NCBI RefSeq assembly: GCF_001305515.1
Contig: NZ_LJYW01000001.1
Coordinates: 544,307-608,306, forward strand
DNA from: Prosthecodimorpha hirschii
GTDB taxonomy: Bacteria; Pseudomonadota; Alphaproteobacteria; Rhizobiales; Ancalomicrobiaceae
DNA length: 64,000 nucleotides
Direction: 5' to 3'
Positions 1-8,346 of the stretch are shown in pieces. Below the pieces are notes generated by a model that did no database searches, was not told where the DNA came from, and saw only the letters and a list, made by a program, of their open reading frames with translations. Position 1 is the stretch's first letter. Each line of letters starts with the position of its first letter. The position numbers were made by a program, and so were the translations under genes.

Positions 1-412
1 AATGAACGAGACTTATCAACGACCACCCCCGCTCGTCCCAATCGAGCGTAGACCGGCGCCGAATTCACACCGACAAGCCCGGATGGGGCTCTGCCTTGAA
101 CGAATTTTGCGCCTGTTCACGCCGGTTCTCTCCCGATAGCGTGCCTTCTTTCGAGGCACTTGCATCGCATCGAGCGATGATGAATGATGTTTATTAGTGG
201 CGACCCAGGTCGCTTTGTCAATGCGGTTGGCGGCCTAATTCGAGCCGACCGTCATGGCTTTGCGGGAGCGCCCGAGATGCCTTTCGGCCGGTCCGCCATG
301 CCCGTCTGCGGCGGCTCGCGCACCGCCTCGGCCGGCACTATTCTGGCAGGATCCGGTGCCCCTTGCACGGCCGCGGAACCGGAATGAACGAGAAGACGAT
401 CGGGAGGTTGGA
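1..412. other. Leader region without a recognisable gene
   Basis: No credible coding sequence was seen here. Short open frames overlap each other and match no family I know. The last part supplies the ribosome binding site of the acyl-CoA synthetase (GGGAGG a few bases before the ATG at 413). The sequence left of about 250 is slightly less GC-rich and may contain the promoter, but no convincing -35/-10 pair stands out. Confidence 0.5.
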
Positions 413-1963
413 ATGAACGAAGCGACGGCGGACGCGACACGCGCGGCGATCGGTCGGGCCGGCGGGCTGACGGTCTACGAGCTTTTCGCCGCGCAGGCGC
501 GCGACCGGCCGTCGGCCACGGCGATTCTGCAAGGCGACATCGCCATCACCTATGCCGAACTGGACGGGTGTGTGCGCCGTCTCGCGGCGGCCCTCGCCGC
601 CCGCGGCCTCGGACGCGGCTCGGTGATCGCGCTGTTGTCCGAGAATCGGCATGAATATGCCGAGATCCAGCTCGCGGCGGCCCGTCTCGGCGCGGTGGTC
701 GCCTGCCAGAACTGGCGGCTCAGCCGGACGGAACTCGCCCATTGCGTCGCCCTGGTCGGCCCCGCACTGCTGATCGCCTCGCAACGCTTCGCAGAGGCCG
801 CCGCGGCGCTCGACATCGATGTCCCGAGGCTGGTGATCGAACGCGACTACGCCGATCTGATCGCCGCCGCCCCGAACGAAGTCCCGCCGGTCGCCGCCGA
901 GCCGGAAGATCCGCTGATCGTCCTCTACACCAGCGGGACGACCGGCCTGCCCAAGGGCGCCGCCATCAGCCACCGCGCCGAGATCGCCCGCAACGCGGTG
1001 CTGCGCATGGACATGCGCGCCACCGAAGCCGACGGCTTCGTCGCCTGGGCGCCGATGTTCCATATGGGCTCGACCGACCAGGTGCTCGGCGCGCTGATGT
1101 CAGGCTCGACCGTGCATGTGGTCGACGGCTTCAACGCCGAACGCATCGTCGCGATCATGGAACATCACCTGCTCGGCTGGCTGCTGCTGATGCCGGGCTC
1201 GATCGAGCCGGTGGTCGAACTGCTGAAAGCGCGCGGCATCCGACCGCGCGGCATCCGTGCGGTCGGCGCCATGGCCGACCTCGTCCCCCTGAAGCTGATG
1301 GCGGAACTGTCTGGCCTGACCGGCGCGCCGTACCTGAACAGCTTCGGTTCGACCGAGACCGGCCTGCCCCCCGCGTCCGCCATGCTGATCCCGCCGGGCA
1401 CGATCCCGGAGCGCCTTTCGAAGCGGAAGAGTTCGATGTGCGACCTGCGCCTGGTCGACCCGGACGGCAACGACGTGCCCGACGGCGAGCCCGGCGAGGC
1501 GGCGGTGCGCGGGCCGACCGTGTTCTCCGGCTACTGGAACGCCGCGGCGACCAATGCCCGGGACTTCGCCGGCGGCTATTTCCGCATGGGCGACCTGTTC
1601 CGGCGCAATCCGGACGGCAGCTACGACTTCGTCGACCGCGCCAAATACATGATCAAATCCGGCGGCGAGAACATCTATCCGGCCGAGATCGAGCGGGTGC
1701 TGCTGGCCGACGCACGCATCGGCGATGCCATCGTGCTGCGCCGTGCGGATAGCCGCTGGGGCGAAGTCCCAGTCGCCTTCGTGGCCCGCACCGACGAAAA
1801 TCTCGGCGCCGAAGAGATCGACAGGCTCTGCAAGGAACATCTGGCCGGCTACAAGCGCCCCAAGGCGATCCACTTCATCCGTTTCGAGGACTTTCCGCGC
1901 TCCACCACCGGCAAGATTTTGCGGCACGAAATGGAACGGCTCTACAAAGATCTCCTCATTTGA
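413..1963 (+). CDS. AMP-forming acyl-CoA synthetase
   Basis: This 516-residue protein belongs to the ANL superfamily, which activates a carboxylic acid to acyl-AMP and then to the CoA thioester in the cytoplasm. It has the P-loop-like motif LYTSGTTGLPKGA at about residues 171-183, the STETG motif, GYFRMGDL near the hinge, and the C-terminal STTGKILRHE segment with the catalytic lysine. The ATG at 413 has a GGGAGG ribosome site; frames further upstream lack one. It precedes a TetR gene and lies beside acyl-CoA dehydrogenase, hydratase and carboxylase genes, so it probably supplies the first CoA ester of that pathway, like AtuH in citronellol catabolism. The exact acid is not readable from the sequence. 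Confidence 0.88.
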   Translation: MNEATADATRAAIGRAGGLTVYELFAAQARDRPSATAILQGDIAITYAELDGCVRRLAAALAARGLGRGSVIALLSENRHEYAEIQLAAARLGAVVACQNWRLSRTELAHCVALVGPALLIASQRFAEAAAALDIDVPRLVIERDYADLIAAAPNEVPPVAAEPEDPLIVLYTSGTTGLPKGAAISHRAEIARNAVLRMDMRATEADGFVAWAPMFHMGSTDQVLGALMSGSTVHVVDGFNAERIVAIMEHHLLGWLLLMPGSIEPVVELLKARGIRPRGIRAVGAMADLVPLKLMAELSGLTGAPYLNSFGSTETGLPPASAMLIPPGTIPERLSKRKSSMCDLRLVDPDGNDVPDGEPGEAAVRGPTVFSGYWNAAATNARDFAGGYFRMGDLFRRNPDGSYDFVDRAKYMIKSGGENIYPAEIERVLLADARIGDAIVLRRADSRWGEVPVAFVARTDENLGAEEIDRLCKEHLAGYKRPKAIHFIRFEDFPRSTTGKILRHEMERLYKDLLI

Positions 1964-2007
1964 ACTCCGACGCAGGCATTTCCCGACACCACCGGAAAGG
2001 GAGCGGA

Positions 2008-2736
2008 ATGGCACGCAGCGCCGTCAAACGACAGGTCAACCGGCTGCCGCCGGAACGCCGGATCTCCGACATCATGAAGGCGGCGCGCGATGTCTTTACG
2101 GAGAAGGGCTATAGCGAAGCCCTGATCACGGATATTGCCGTGAGGGCCGGCGTCGTCGAAGGCAGCATCTATCGCTTCTTCGCCAACAAGCGCGAATTGC
2201 TGGTCAAGGTCGTCGAACTCTGGTTCGAGGAACTCCTGATCCAGGATGCCGAGCAGTTCGCGGGCATTCGCGGCGTCTGGAACCAGATCCGCTTCATCGT
2301 CCATACGCATCTCCTGTCGATCCGACGCGATCCGGCCCTGTCGCGCCTGATGTTCCAGGAAATTCGCCCGACACCCGACTATCGCGGTTCGCGGCTGTTC
2401 AAGCTCAATCAGGCCTATACCCACCGGCTGATCGATGTCGTCAAAGCGGCGATAGCCAATGGGGAACTGCGCTCCGACACGTCGCCCAGTCTGGTCCGCG
2501 ACATGGTCTTCGGCGCGATCGAGCATCGCACCTGGGCCTTCCTGCGCAACGAAGGCGATTTCGATCCCGATCAGATCGCCGACCAGATCACCAACATGGT
2601 CTATCGCGGCCTCGCCACCGACCGGAAGGGCGCCGTCACCTTCGACACCCTCTTCACCCGCCTCGACGCCGCCACCCAGCGCCTCGAAGCGATCACCGAA
2701 CCCCAGACCAAAAAGCGGGCCCGCAAGACGGCATGA
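2008..2736 (+). CDS. TetR/AcrR family transcriptional regulator
   Basis: This 242-residue protein has an N-terminal helix-turn-helix typical of TetR repressors (about residues 18-65, with DVFTEKGY, ITDIAVRAGV and GSIYRFFANK). A helical ligand-binding domain follows, and the C-terminal tail is basic (KKRARK). The ATG at 2008 was chosen because AAAGGGAG precedes it; the frame stays open further upstream but has no ribosome site. It follows the acyl-CoA synthetase by 44 bases and faces the MaoC/SDR/dehydrogenase operon. An acyl-CoA ligand is therefore plausible, comparable to AtuR or FadR-type TetR regulators. Possible targets are the palindromic sites in the divergent promoter around 5520-5665. 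Confidence 0.85.
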   Translation: MARSAVKRQVNRLPPERRISDIMKAARDVFTEKGYSEALITDIAVRAGVVEGSIYRFFANKRELLVKVVELWFEELLIQDAEQFAGIRGVWNQIRFIVHTHLLSIRRDPALSRLMFQEIRPTPDYRGSRLFKLNQAYTHRLIDVVKAAIANGELRSDTSPSLVRDMVFGAIEHRTWAFLRNEGDFDPDQIADQITNMVYRGLATDRKGAVTFDTLFTRLDAATQRLEAITEPQTKKRARKTA

Positions 2737-2780
2737 GCGGCCGGCAGCCTCTGAAGCCGCCCGCATGGAACCTCCCGCAG

Positions 2781-2813
2781 CCCTTCTCCCCTCTGCCCGC
2801 CGGGGGAGAAGGG
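2781..2813. terminator. Palindromic hairpin between convergent genes
   Basis: The arms CCCTTCTCCC (2781-2790) and GGGAGAAGGG (2804-2813) are perfect complements with a 13-base GC-rich loop. The hairpin lies between the convergent TetR and MaoC genes, so it may act as a bidirectional terminator. There is no T-tract. Similar CTTCTCCC/GGGAGAAG palindromes are common intergenic repeats in alphaproteobacteria, so it may instead be a REP-like element. Confidence 0.5.
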
Positions 2814-2894
2814 GAAGGAACCGCGGGATCAAAGCGTTCACGGGTTCGGACGACCGGGCGGCACCTGCCTCGCGGCACATGCCGGACGCGGACG

Positions 2895-3326
2895 TCAGAG
2901 CCCCTGCAGCAGGACCTTCATGGTGCCGCGCTGGATTTCGGCACCGGTCTGGTTCAGCACGCGGAACAACAGGGTGCAGACATGGCGGCCGCCCTTCGAG
3001 GTTGGGCGAAGCGCCTCGATGGTGACTTCGGCCCGGATGGTGTCGCCGATGCGGACCGGGGCGGAGAAGTCCCAGTTCAGGTTCAGGAGGGCCACGACCC
3101 GTTCGCCGAGGACGCCGACATGGGTGAACAGGCCGATGGCGGTCGACATGGTCAGCGGACCGTGGGCGATCCGGCTGCCGAAGCTCGTCCGGCTGCAATA
3201 TTCCGCATCCATATGGACGGGCGTGAAATCCCCGACCAGGCCTGCGAACAGGGTGATGTCGCTCTCCCCGACCGTGCGGCCGGGGGTGAGGTAGGTCTTG
3301 CCGACTTCGAGCGGCGGCTGGGTCAT
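2895..3326 (-). CDS. MaoC-like hotdog-fold dehydratase
   Basis: This 143-residue single-domain hotdog protein carries the MaoC hydratase-2 signature. The sequence ITLFAGLVGDFTPVH is followed by GSRIAHGPLTMS, which supply the Asp/His hydratase dyad. Such proteins hydrate (R)-specific enoyl-CoA or dehydrate 3-hydroxyacyl-CoA. The length fits the short bacterial form. The ATG overlaps the stop of the upstream SDR gene as ATGA, so the two are translationally coupled. It is the last gene of a three-gene minus-strand operon (dehydrogenase, SDR, MaoC). Confidence 0.85.
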   Translation of the reverse strand: MTQPPLEVGKTYLTPGRTVGESDITLFAGLVGDFTPVHMDAEYCSRTSFGSRIAHGPLTMSTAIGLFTHVGVLGERVVALLNLNWDFSAPVRIGDTIRAEVTIEALRPTSKGGRHVCTLLFRVLNQTGAEIQRGTMKVLLQGL

Positions 3327-4228
3327 GGCGTTTCGTCCTTCTGCCGCAGGGTGCGGCCGGGGCCATTGAAATAGTCCGGACGCGGAATCGTCCAGGTTTC
3401 GCCCCAGAGCTGGCCGCCCCCGGCGACGTTCAGCACCTCTCCGGTGACGTAGCGCGCCCCGTCCCCGGACAGATAGGCGCAGGCTTCGGCCACCTCCCAA
3501 CTGGTCGCCGTGCGCATCATCGGGTTCGAGCGCGGATAGGCGCCGATCACGCTCGGATCGTAGACGCGCCAGCCGGGCGTCTCGATCGACCCGGGCGCGA
3601 CGCAGTTGATCCGGATGTTGAGCGGCGCCCATTCCACCGCCAGCGCCTGGGTCAGCCCGATCACGCCGGACCGCGCCGCGATCGAATGGGCGACCCCGTG
3701 CAGGCCCTGCCGGGTGACGACCACGATCGAGACGATGCTGCCCGGCCGTCCGGCATCGCGCCAGCGCCGACCGGCTTCCTGGGTCATGTACCAGGTGCCG
3801 TTCAGGTTGGTGTCGATGACGGCATTCCAGCCCTTCACCGAGAAGTCGATCGCCGCCTGCGGGAACTGGCCGCCGGCGCTGTTGACGAGGATGTCGAGCC
3901 CGCCGACCTCGTCCCAGATCCAGTCGTGCAGCGCGGCGATCGAGGCCGGATCGCGCACGTTGCAGGGCTTCGCCGAGGCATCGAGCCCCGCCGCGCGCAG
4001 CGTCGCAACGGCCGCGTCGAGCTTGGCCGCGTCGCGCCCTGTCAGCACGACGGCCGCGCCGCAACGGGCCATCAGCCAGGCCGTCGCCCGGCCGATGCCA
4101 CCGGCGCCGCCCGAGATCAGAACGGTCTTGCCGGCGAAGGCGCTGGGGCCGAACACGGTCGGCTCGATGGCGAGATCGGCATCGTCGAGGCCGAATTCGG
4201 GTGTCTGTCCGCTGCCGGTCTCAGCCAT
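3323..4228 (-). CDS. SDR-family oxidoreductase, dienoyl-CoA-reductase-like, atypical active site
   Basis: This 301-residue Rossmann-fold short-chain dehydrogenase has the cofactor motif ISGGAGGIGRA at about 38-48, the NSAGG motif near 116-120 and the structural Asn in DTNLNGTW. An extension of about 30 residues precedes the fold. The usual Ser-Tyr-Lys triad is absent: Ser182 sits where Tyr is expected and Arg186 where Lys is expected, within HSIAARSGV. Loss of the Tyr is known from 2,4-dienoyl-CoA reductases (DECR), and LAVEWAPLNIRIN also resembles that group. I infer an enoyl/dienoyl-CoA reductase rather than an alcohol dehydrogenase. It overlaps the dehydrogenase stop by 8 bases and the MaoC start by 4. 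Confidence 0.8.
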   Translation of the reverse strand: MAETGSGQTPEFGLDDADLAIEPTVFGPSAFAGKTVLISGGAGGIGRATAWLMARCGAAVVLTGRDAAKLDAAVATLRAAGLDASAKPCNVRDPASIAALHDWIWDEVGGLDILVNSAGGQFPQAAIDFSVKGWNAVIDTNLNGTWYMTQEAGRRWRDAGRPGSIVSIVVVTRQGLHGVAHSIAARSGVIGLTQALAVEWAPLNIRINCVAPGSIETPGWRVYDPSVIGAYPRSNPMMRTATSWEVAEACAYLSGDGARYVTGEVLNVAGGGQLWGETWTIPRPDYFNGPGRTLRQKDETP

Positions 4229-5444
4229 TCCGCGACATGCCCTTCAGGAGTTCACCGGCGATGATCATCTTGCGCACTTCGGTCGTGCCGGCGCCGATCT
4301 CCAGGAGCTTGGTGCTGCGGAACAGGCGGTTGATTTCCGATTCCCAGATGTAGCCGCTGCCGCCATGGACCTGGACGGCCTTGTCGAGCACTTGGTGACA
4401 GGCCTCCGCCGCATACATGACCGAGGCGGCGGTCAGCATGTGGATGTCGCCGCGCCCACCGCCGCCGATCTCCAGCGGGGCGGCCTCGGCGAGCACCCGG
4501 TAGGTGAAGCTGCGCATCGTCTCGACCAGCACATACATGTCGGCGAGCATCGACTGGACCATCTGGAAGGAGCCGATCGGCTTGCCGAACTGCTGGCGCG
4601 TCTTGGCATAGTCGATCGAGAGCTCGAGCGCCCGCTCGGCGACGCCGAGACAGATCGGCGAAATCATCGCCCGCTCCAGATCGAGGCCGCTCATCACGAT
4701 CGCGACGCCCTGATTCTCCTCGCCGACCCGGTTGGCGACCGGAACGCGGCAATCCTCGAACACCAGTTCCGCGGTCTGGCTGCCGCGATAGCCCATCTTC
4801 ACGAGCTTCTGCGCGACGCGGAAGCCGGGGAAGTCCTTCTCGACGATGAAGGCCGAGATGCCCTTCGCGCCGCGCTCCTTGTCGGTCTTGGCATAGACCA
4901 GCAGGACATCGGCGACGGGGCCGTTGGTGATGTAGATCTTCGAGCCGTTGAGTACGTAGTGGTCGCCGTCGAGGCGCGCCGTGGTGCGCATCGAACCGAG
5001 CGCGTCGGATCCTGCGCCCGGCTCCGTCAGCCCGAGCGCCCCGATGGTGCGTCCGGCGCAGAGATCGGGCAGATAGCGCCGGCGCTGATCCTCGTTGCCA
5101 TTGCGATAGATGTTGTTGGCGCAGAGATTGTCGTGGGCCGCCACGGACAGCGCCATGGCGTGGTTCCAACGACTGAAGCCCTGCAGCACCAATCCGGCGG
5201 CGAGCAGGTCGAGGCCGGCCCCGCCATATTGCTCGGGGATGGTGGCGCCGAAGAAGCCGGCCTCACCGAGTTTCGGGAAGGCCTCCTCCGGCCACCATTC
5301 CTCGTCGTCCATGCGACGGCAGAGCGGATAGAGTTCGTTGCGGCCGTAGCGGTCGGCCTGATCCAGAATGGCGCGCTGGTCTTCATCGAGGCCGAAGGCC
5401 ATGGCCTGATTGGTCCCGGCCCCGACTGCGCTGGCGGCGTTCAT
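4221..5444 (-). CDS. Acyl-CoA dehydrogenase, isovaleryl/citronellyl-CoA type
   Basis: This 407-residue FAD flavoprotein has the usual acyl-CoA dehydrogenase order of N-terminal helices, beta domain (GLTEPGAGSDA, YITNGP) and C-terminal helices (TRQQFGKPIGSFQ). The position that carries the catalytic Glu in most members (YEGT) reads IGAGT. Instead, Glu257 lies in SGLDLERAM, the arrangement known from isovaleryl-CoA dehydrogenase. That points to a branched, 3-methyl-type acyl-CoA substrate, as for LiuA or AtuD. The ATG at 5444 is preceded by GGGAGGAG; the open frame extends a further 23 codons upstream without a ribosome site. It is the first gene of the minus-strand operon and is divergent from the enoyl-CoA hydratase operon. 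Confidence 0.9.
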   Translation of the reverse strand: MNAASAVGAGTNQAMAFGLDEDQRAILDQADRYGRNELYPLCRRMDDEEWWPEEAFPKLGEAGFFGATIPEQYGGAGLDLLAAGLVLQGFSRWNHAMALSVAAHDNLCANNIYRNGNEDQRRRYLPDLCAGRTIGALGLTEPGAGSDALGSMRTTARLDGDHYVLNGSKIYITNGPVADVLLVYAKTDKERGAKGISAFIVEKDFPGFRVAQKLVKMGYRGSQTAELVFEDCRVPVANRVGEENQGVAIVMSGLDLERAMISPICLGVAERALELSIDYAKTRQQFGKPIGSFQMVQSMLADMYVLVETMRSFTYRVLAEAAPLEIGGGGRGDIHMLTAASVMYAAEACHQVLDKAVQVHGGSGYIWESEINRLFRSTKLLEIGAGTTEVRKMIIAGELLKGMSRNG

Positions 5445-5523
5445 CGTATCTCCTCCCTGGGACGGCAGGCCGTCGGGCCGATCCGGCGCCGACGGCGAAC
5501 GCGGCCGTTCCAACCGTTATTAG

Positions 5524-5536
5524 TGAGCGTATTTCA
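5524..5536. promoter_or_regulatory. TGA-N7-TCA site near the dehydrogenase start
   Basis: A short inverted pair, TGA and TCA separated by seven bases, lies about 80 bases upstream of the dehydrogenase ATG. It has the same arm sequence and spacing as the better palindrome at 5645-5663 in the same divergent promoter. It could be a second half-conserved operator for the TetR protein. Only three base pairs per arm match, so chance is a real alternative. Confidence 0.3.
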
Positions 5537-5634
5537 TCAGCGCCCCGACCATGGTGTCAACACCCGTTTTCCCGCCCATTTGGGCGTACTCGCGAAATCA
5601 ACACGGGAAGCGAGAGATTGGCCGCGAAGGCATA

Positions 5635-5663
5635 TTGACAGCACAAATGAACTGAAATCATTT
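5635..5663 (+). promoter_or_regulatory. Candidate promoter and overlapping operator of the hydratase-carboxylase operon
   Basis: TTGACA at 5635-5640 is followed, after 17 bases, by a weak -10-like TCATTT at 5658-5663. The inverted repeat AAATGA-N7-TCATTT (5645-5663) covers the spacer and the -10. A repressor bound there would block transcription of the operon that starts at 5729. The TetR protein encoded at 2008 is the obvious candidate, by inference from position only. Confidence 0.45.
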
Positions 5664-5728
5664 ACGAGGCGAAGAGTTCGCCGGCCGCGGTTTCGGACGC
5701 CGGACGGACCACCGACCTGGGAGGAATC

Positions 5729-6511
5729 GTGACCGACGCCGTCACCACCCGTCGCGAAGGCGCTGCGATGGTCGTCACCATCGACCGTGAAAGCCGCCGC
5801 AACGCACTGAACGAATCCGTCGCTGCCGCCATCGTGGCGGCCCTGGACGCCGCCGAGGCGGATACGGCCGTCCGCGCCGTCGTCCTGACCGGCGCCGGCG
5901 ACAAGGCCTTCTGCGCCGGCGGCGACCTGAAGCCCGGCGCCGACGGCACGCCTTTCACCATCGAGGCCGCCGATCCGCGCCACTATGTCAGCCGGCTGCT
6001 GCGCCGGATGGATGCCTGTCGGCTCCCGATCGTGGCGCGGGTCAACGGACACGCGCTGGCCGGCGGTTTCGGCCTGGTCTGCGCCTGCGACCTGGTGGTC
6101 GCCCGCGAGGATGCGCTGATGGGCGTCACGGAGGTCAAGGTCGGCCTCTTCCCGATGATGATCCTGCCCTATCTGCTGCGCGTGCTGCCCTATCGGCGCC
6201 TGACCGAATTGTGCATCACCGGCGAATTGATCCGCGCCGGCGATCCCGAGGCCGCCTCGATCGTCAACTACGCGGTGCCGGCCTCCGAGCTCGATGCCAA
6301 GACCGATTGGCTGCTCGGCCGGATCGTCGACAAGTCGCCGACCGGAATCCGCCTCGGCAAGCAGGCGCTCGCCAAGATCCGCGAAATGTCGACCGACGCC
6401 GCGCTGGAATATGCGCAATTCATGCTGGCCAACATGGCCCGCACCGAGGACGCCCGCGAAGGCTTTGCCGCCTTCGCCGAAAAGCGCCCGCCGGTGTGGA
6501 CCGGCAAGTGA
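5729..6511 (+). CDS. Enoyl-CoA hydratase/isomerase family protein
   Basis: This 260-residue crotonase-fold protein has the oxyanion-hole segment AFCAGGDLK near residues 61-69, the second glycine-rich stretch HALAGGFGL, and the glutamate-bearing segment MGVTEVKVGLFP. The start is GTG at 5729, placed by GGGAGGA four bases upstream. It is the first gene of a tightly packed plus-strand operon with AtuA, biotin carboxylase, BCCP and carboxyltransferase. By analogy with LiuC/AtuE it could hydrate the 3-methylglutaconyl-type product of the carboxylase. The family is broad, so the substrate is inference. Confidence 0.87.
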   Translation: MTDAVTTRREGAAMVVTIDRESRRNALNESVAAAIVAALDAAEADTAVRAVVLTGAGDKAFCAGGDLKPGADGTPFTIEAADPRHYVSRLLRRMDACRLPIVARVNGHALAGGFGLVCACDLVVAREDALMGVTEVKVGLFPMMILPYLLRVLPYRRLTELCITGELIRAGDPEAASIVNYAVPASELDAKTDWLLGRIVDKSPTGIRLGKQALAKIREMSTDAALEYAQFMLANMARTEDAREGFAAFAEKRPPVWTGK

Positions 6512-6519
6512 GGTCGACC

Positions 6520-8346
6520 ATGCGGGACATCGTGCGCATCGGCTGCGGCGCCGGCTTCTGGGGCGACAGCCCGGAAGGCCCACGCCAGCTCGTCCGCTCC
6601 GGCGGGATCGACTATCTGGTGCTCGACTATCTGGCCGAGATCACCATGTCGATCCTGGCCCGGATGAAGGCCAAGACGCCGACGCTCGGCTATGCCACCG
6701 ATTTCGTGTCGCTGGTCATGAAGCCGCTCGCCCGCGAGATCGCGGAGAAGCGCATCCGCGTCGTCACCAATGCCGGCGGCGTCAATCCGGAAGCCTGCCG
6801 CGACGCGCTGCTGGCCGCCTTCGCAGAGGTCGGCGTCGACCTGAAGGTTGCGGTGGTGACCGGCGACGACCTGTCCGACCGGGCCGAACAGTTCCGTGCC
6901 GCCGGGGTCACCGAGATGTTCTCGGGCGCGCCCTTCCCGGCGAAGACGGCCAGCATCAATGCCTATCTCGGCGCCTTCGGCGTCGCCGCCGCGCTGGATG
7001 CCGGCGCCGATGTCGTGGTCACCGGCCGCTGCGTCGACAGCGCCGTCGTGCTCGGGCCGCTGATCCACGAGTTCGGCTGGACGCCGGAAGACTACGATCG
7101 GCTCTCGGCCGGCAGCCTCGCGGGTCACATCCTGGAATGCGGCGCGCAGGCGACCGGCGGCATCACGACCGACTGGCGCGAGGTCGCCGACGACTGGGCC
7201 GACATGGGCTTCCCCTTCGCCGATTGCCGGCCGGATGGCAGCTTCGAGGTCGGCAAGCCGGACGGAACCGGCGGACGGATCACGCCGCAGACGATCGCCG
7301 AGCAGGTGGTCTACGAGGTCGGCGATCCGGCGGCCTACCTGCTTCCCGATGTCACCTGCGACTGGTCGGACGTCCGGCTGGAGAGCGTCGGGCCGGACCG
7401 GGTCCGTGTCAGCGGCGCCCGCGGCCTGCCGCCGACGCCGAGCTACAAGGTCAGCGCCACCTATGCGGACGGCTGGCGCTGCACGGCTACCATGATGATC
7501 GTCGGCCGCGACGCCGCCGCCCGCGCCGAGAAGGTCGGTGCGGCCATTCTGGCGCGATCCGAACGGCTGATCGGGGCCGCCGGGCTCGGTGCCTTCGCGG
7601 AGACGTCGATCGAGATCCTGGGATCCGAGACCAGCTACGGCGTGACACCCGCCGCCTCGCCGGCGCGCGAAGTGATCCTGAAGGTCGGCGTGCGACATGC
7701 CAGCCGCGACGCGCTGCAGATCTTCGCCCGCGAGATCTATCCGGCCGCCACCGCGATGGCGCAGAGCCTGACCGGCTTTGCCGGCGGCCGGCCCGAACCG
7801 CAGCCGGTGGTGCGACTGTTCTCCTTCCTGATCGACAAGCGCGACATCACCGTCTCGGTGAAGTCCGGCGATGCCGTGATCGAGGTTGCGACTGCGCCGG
7901 GGGCCGAGCGCTTCCTCCCAGCGATCGCCCCCGGCGCGGTCGCGACGCCACCCTCTCAGGTTGAGCCGACCGTCGCCGTTCCGCTGGTCGCGCTGGCCAC
8001 GGCGCGCAGCGGCGACAAGGGCGACATCGCCAATATCGGCGTGATGGCACGGCACCCGGACTTCGTGGCGCCGATCGCCCGCGCGCTGACCGCGGAGGCC
8101 GTGCGCGGCTGGTTCGCCCATCACGTCCGCGGGCCCGTCGAGCGGTTCGACTGGCCGGGCCTCGACGGCTTCAACTTCCTCCTCCACCGCGCACTCGGCG
8201 GCGGCGGCATCGCGTCGCTGCGCTACGACCCGCAGGGCAAGGCCATGGCCCAAGTGCTGATGGACATGCCCGTGCCGGTGCCCGCCGCCTGGCTCGAACC
8301 CGGCGGCCGCCTCGACGGCGTCGCCGCCATGGAAAACGATCGATGA
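6520..8346 (+). CDS. atuA: AtuA-family protein (acyclic terpene utilisation)
   Basis: This 608-residue protein has the layout of AtuA. The long N-terminal DUF1446 domain begins IGCGAGFWGDSP and contains VVTNAGGVNPEACRD and VVTGRCVDSAVVLGP. A C-terminal domain of about 110 residues carries ATARSGDKGDIANIGVMARH. AtuA is required for growth on citronellol or geraniol in pseudomonads, but its biochemical role is not settled. The ATG at 6520 follows the hydratase stop by nine bases with a GAGG site, and the stop overlaps the biotin carboxylase start as ATGA. This gene is the main reason to relate the operon to terpene or branched-chain acyl-CoA carboxylation. Confidence 0.88.
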   Translation: MRDIVRIGCGAGFWGDSPEGPRQLVRSGGIDYLVLDYLAEITMSILARMKAKTPTLGYATDFVSLVMKPLAREIAEKRIRVVTNAGGVNPEACRDALLAAFAEVGVDLKVAVVTGDDLSDRAEQFRAAGVTEMFSGAPFPAKTASINAYLGAFGVAAALDAGADVVVTGRCVDSAVVLGPLIHEFGWTPEDYDRLSAGSLAGHILECGAQATGGITTDWREVADDWADMGFPFADCRPDGSFEVGKPDGTGGRITPQTIAEQVVYEVGDPAAYLLPDVTCDWSDVRLESVGPDRVRVSGARGLPPTPSYKVSATYADGWRCTATMMIVGRDAAARAEKVGAAILARSERLIGAAGLGAFAETSIEILGSETSYGVTPAASPAREVILKVGVRHASRDALQIFAREIYPAATAMAQSLTGFAGGRPEPQPVVRLFSFLIDKRDITVSVKSGDAVIEVATAPGAERFLPAIAPGAVATPPSQVEPTVAVPLVALATARSGDKGDIANIGVMARHPDFVAPIARALTAEAVRGWFAHHVRGPVERFDWPGLDGFNFLLHRALGGGGIASLRYDPQGKAMAQVLMDMPVPVPAAWLEPGGRLDGVAAMENDR

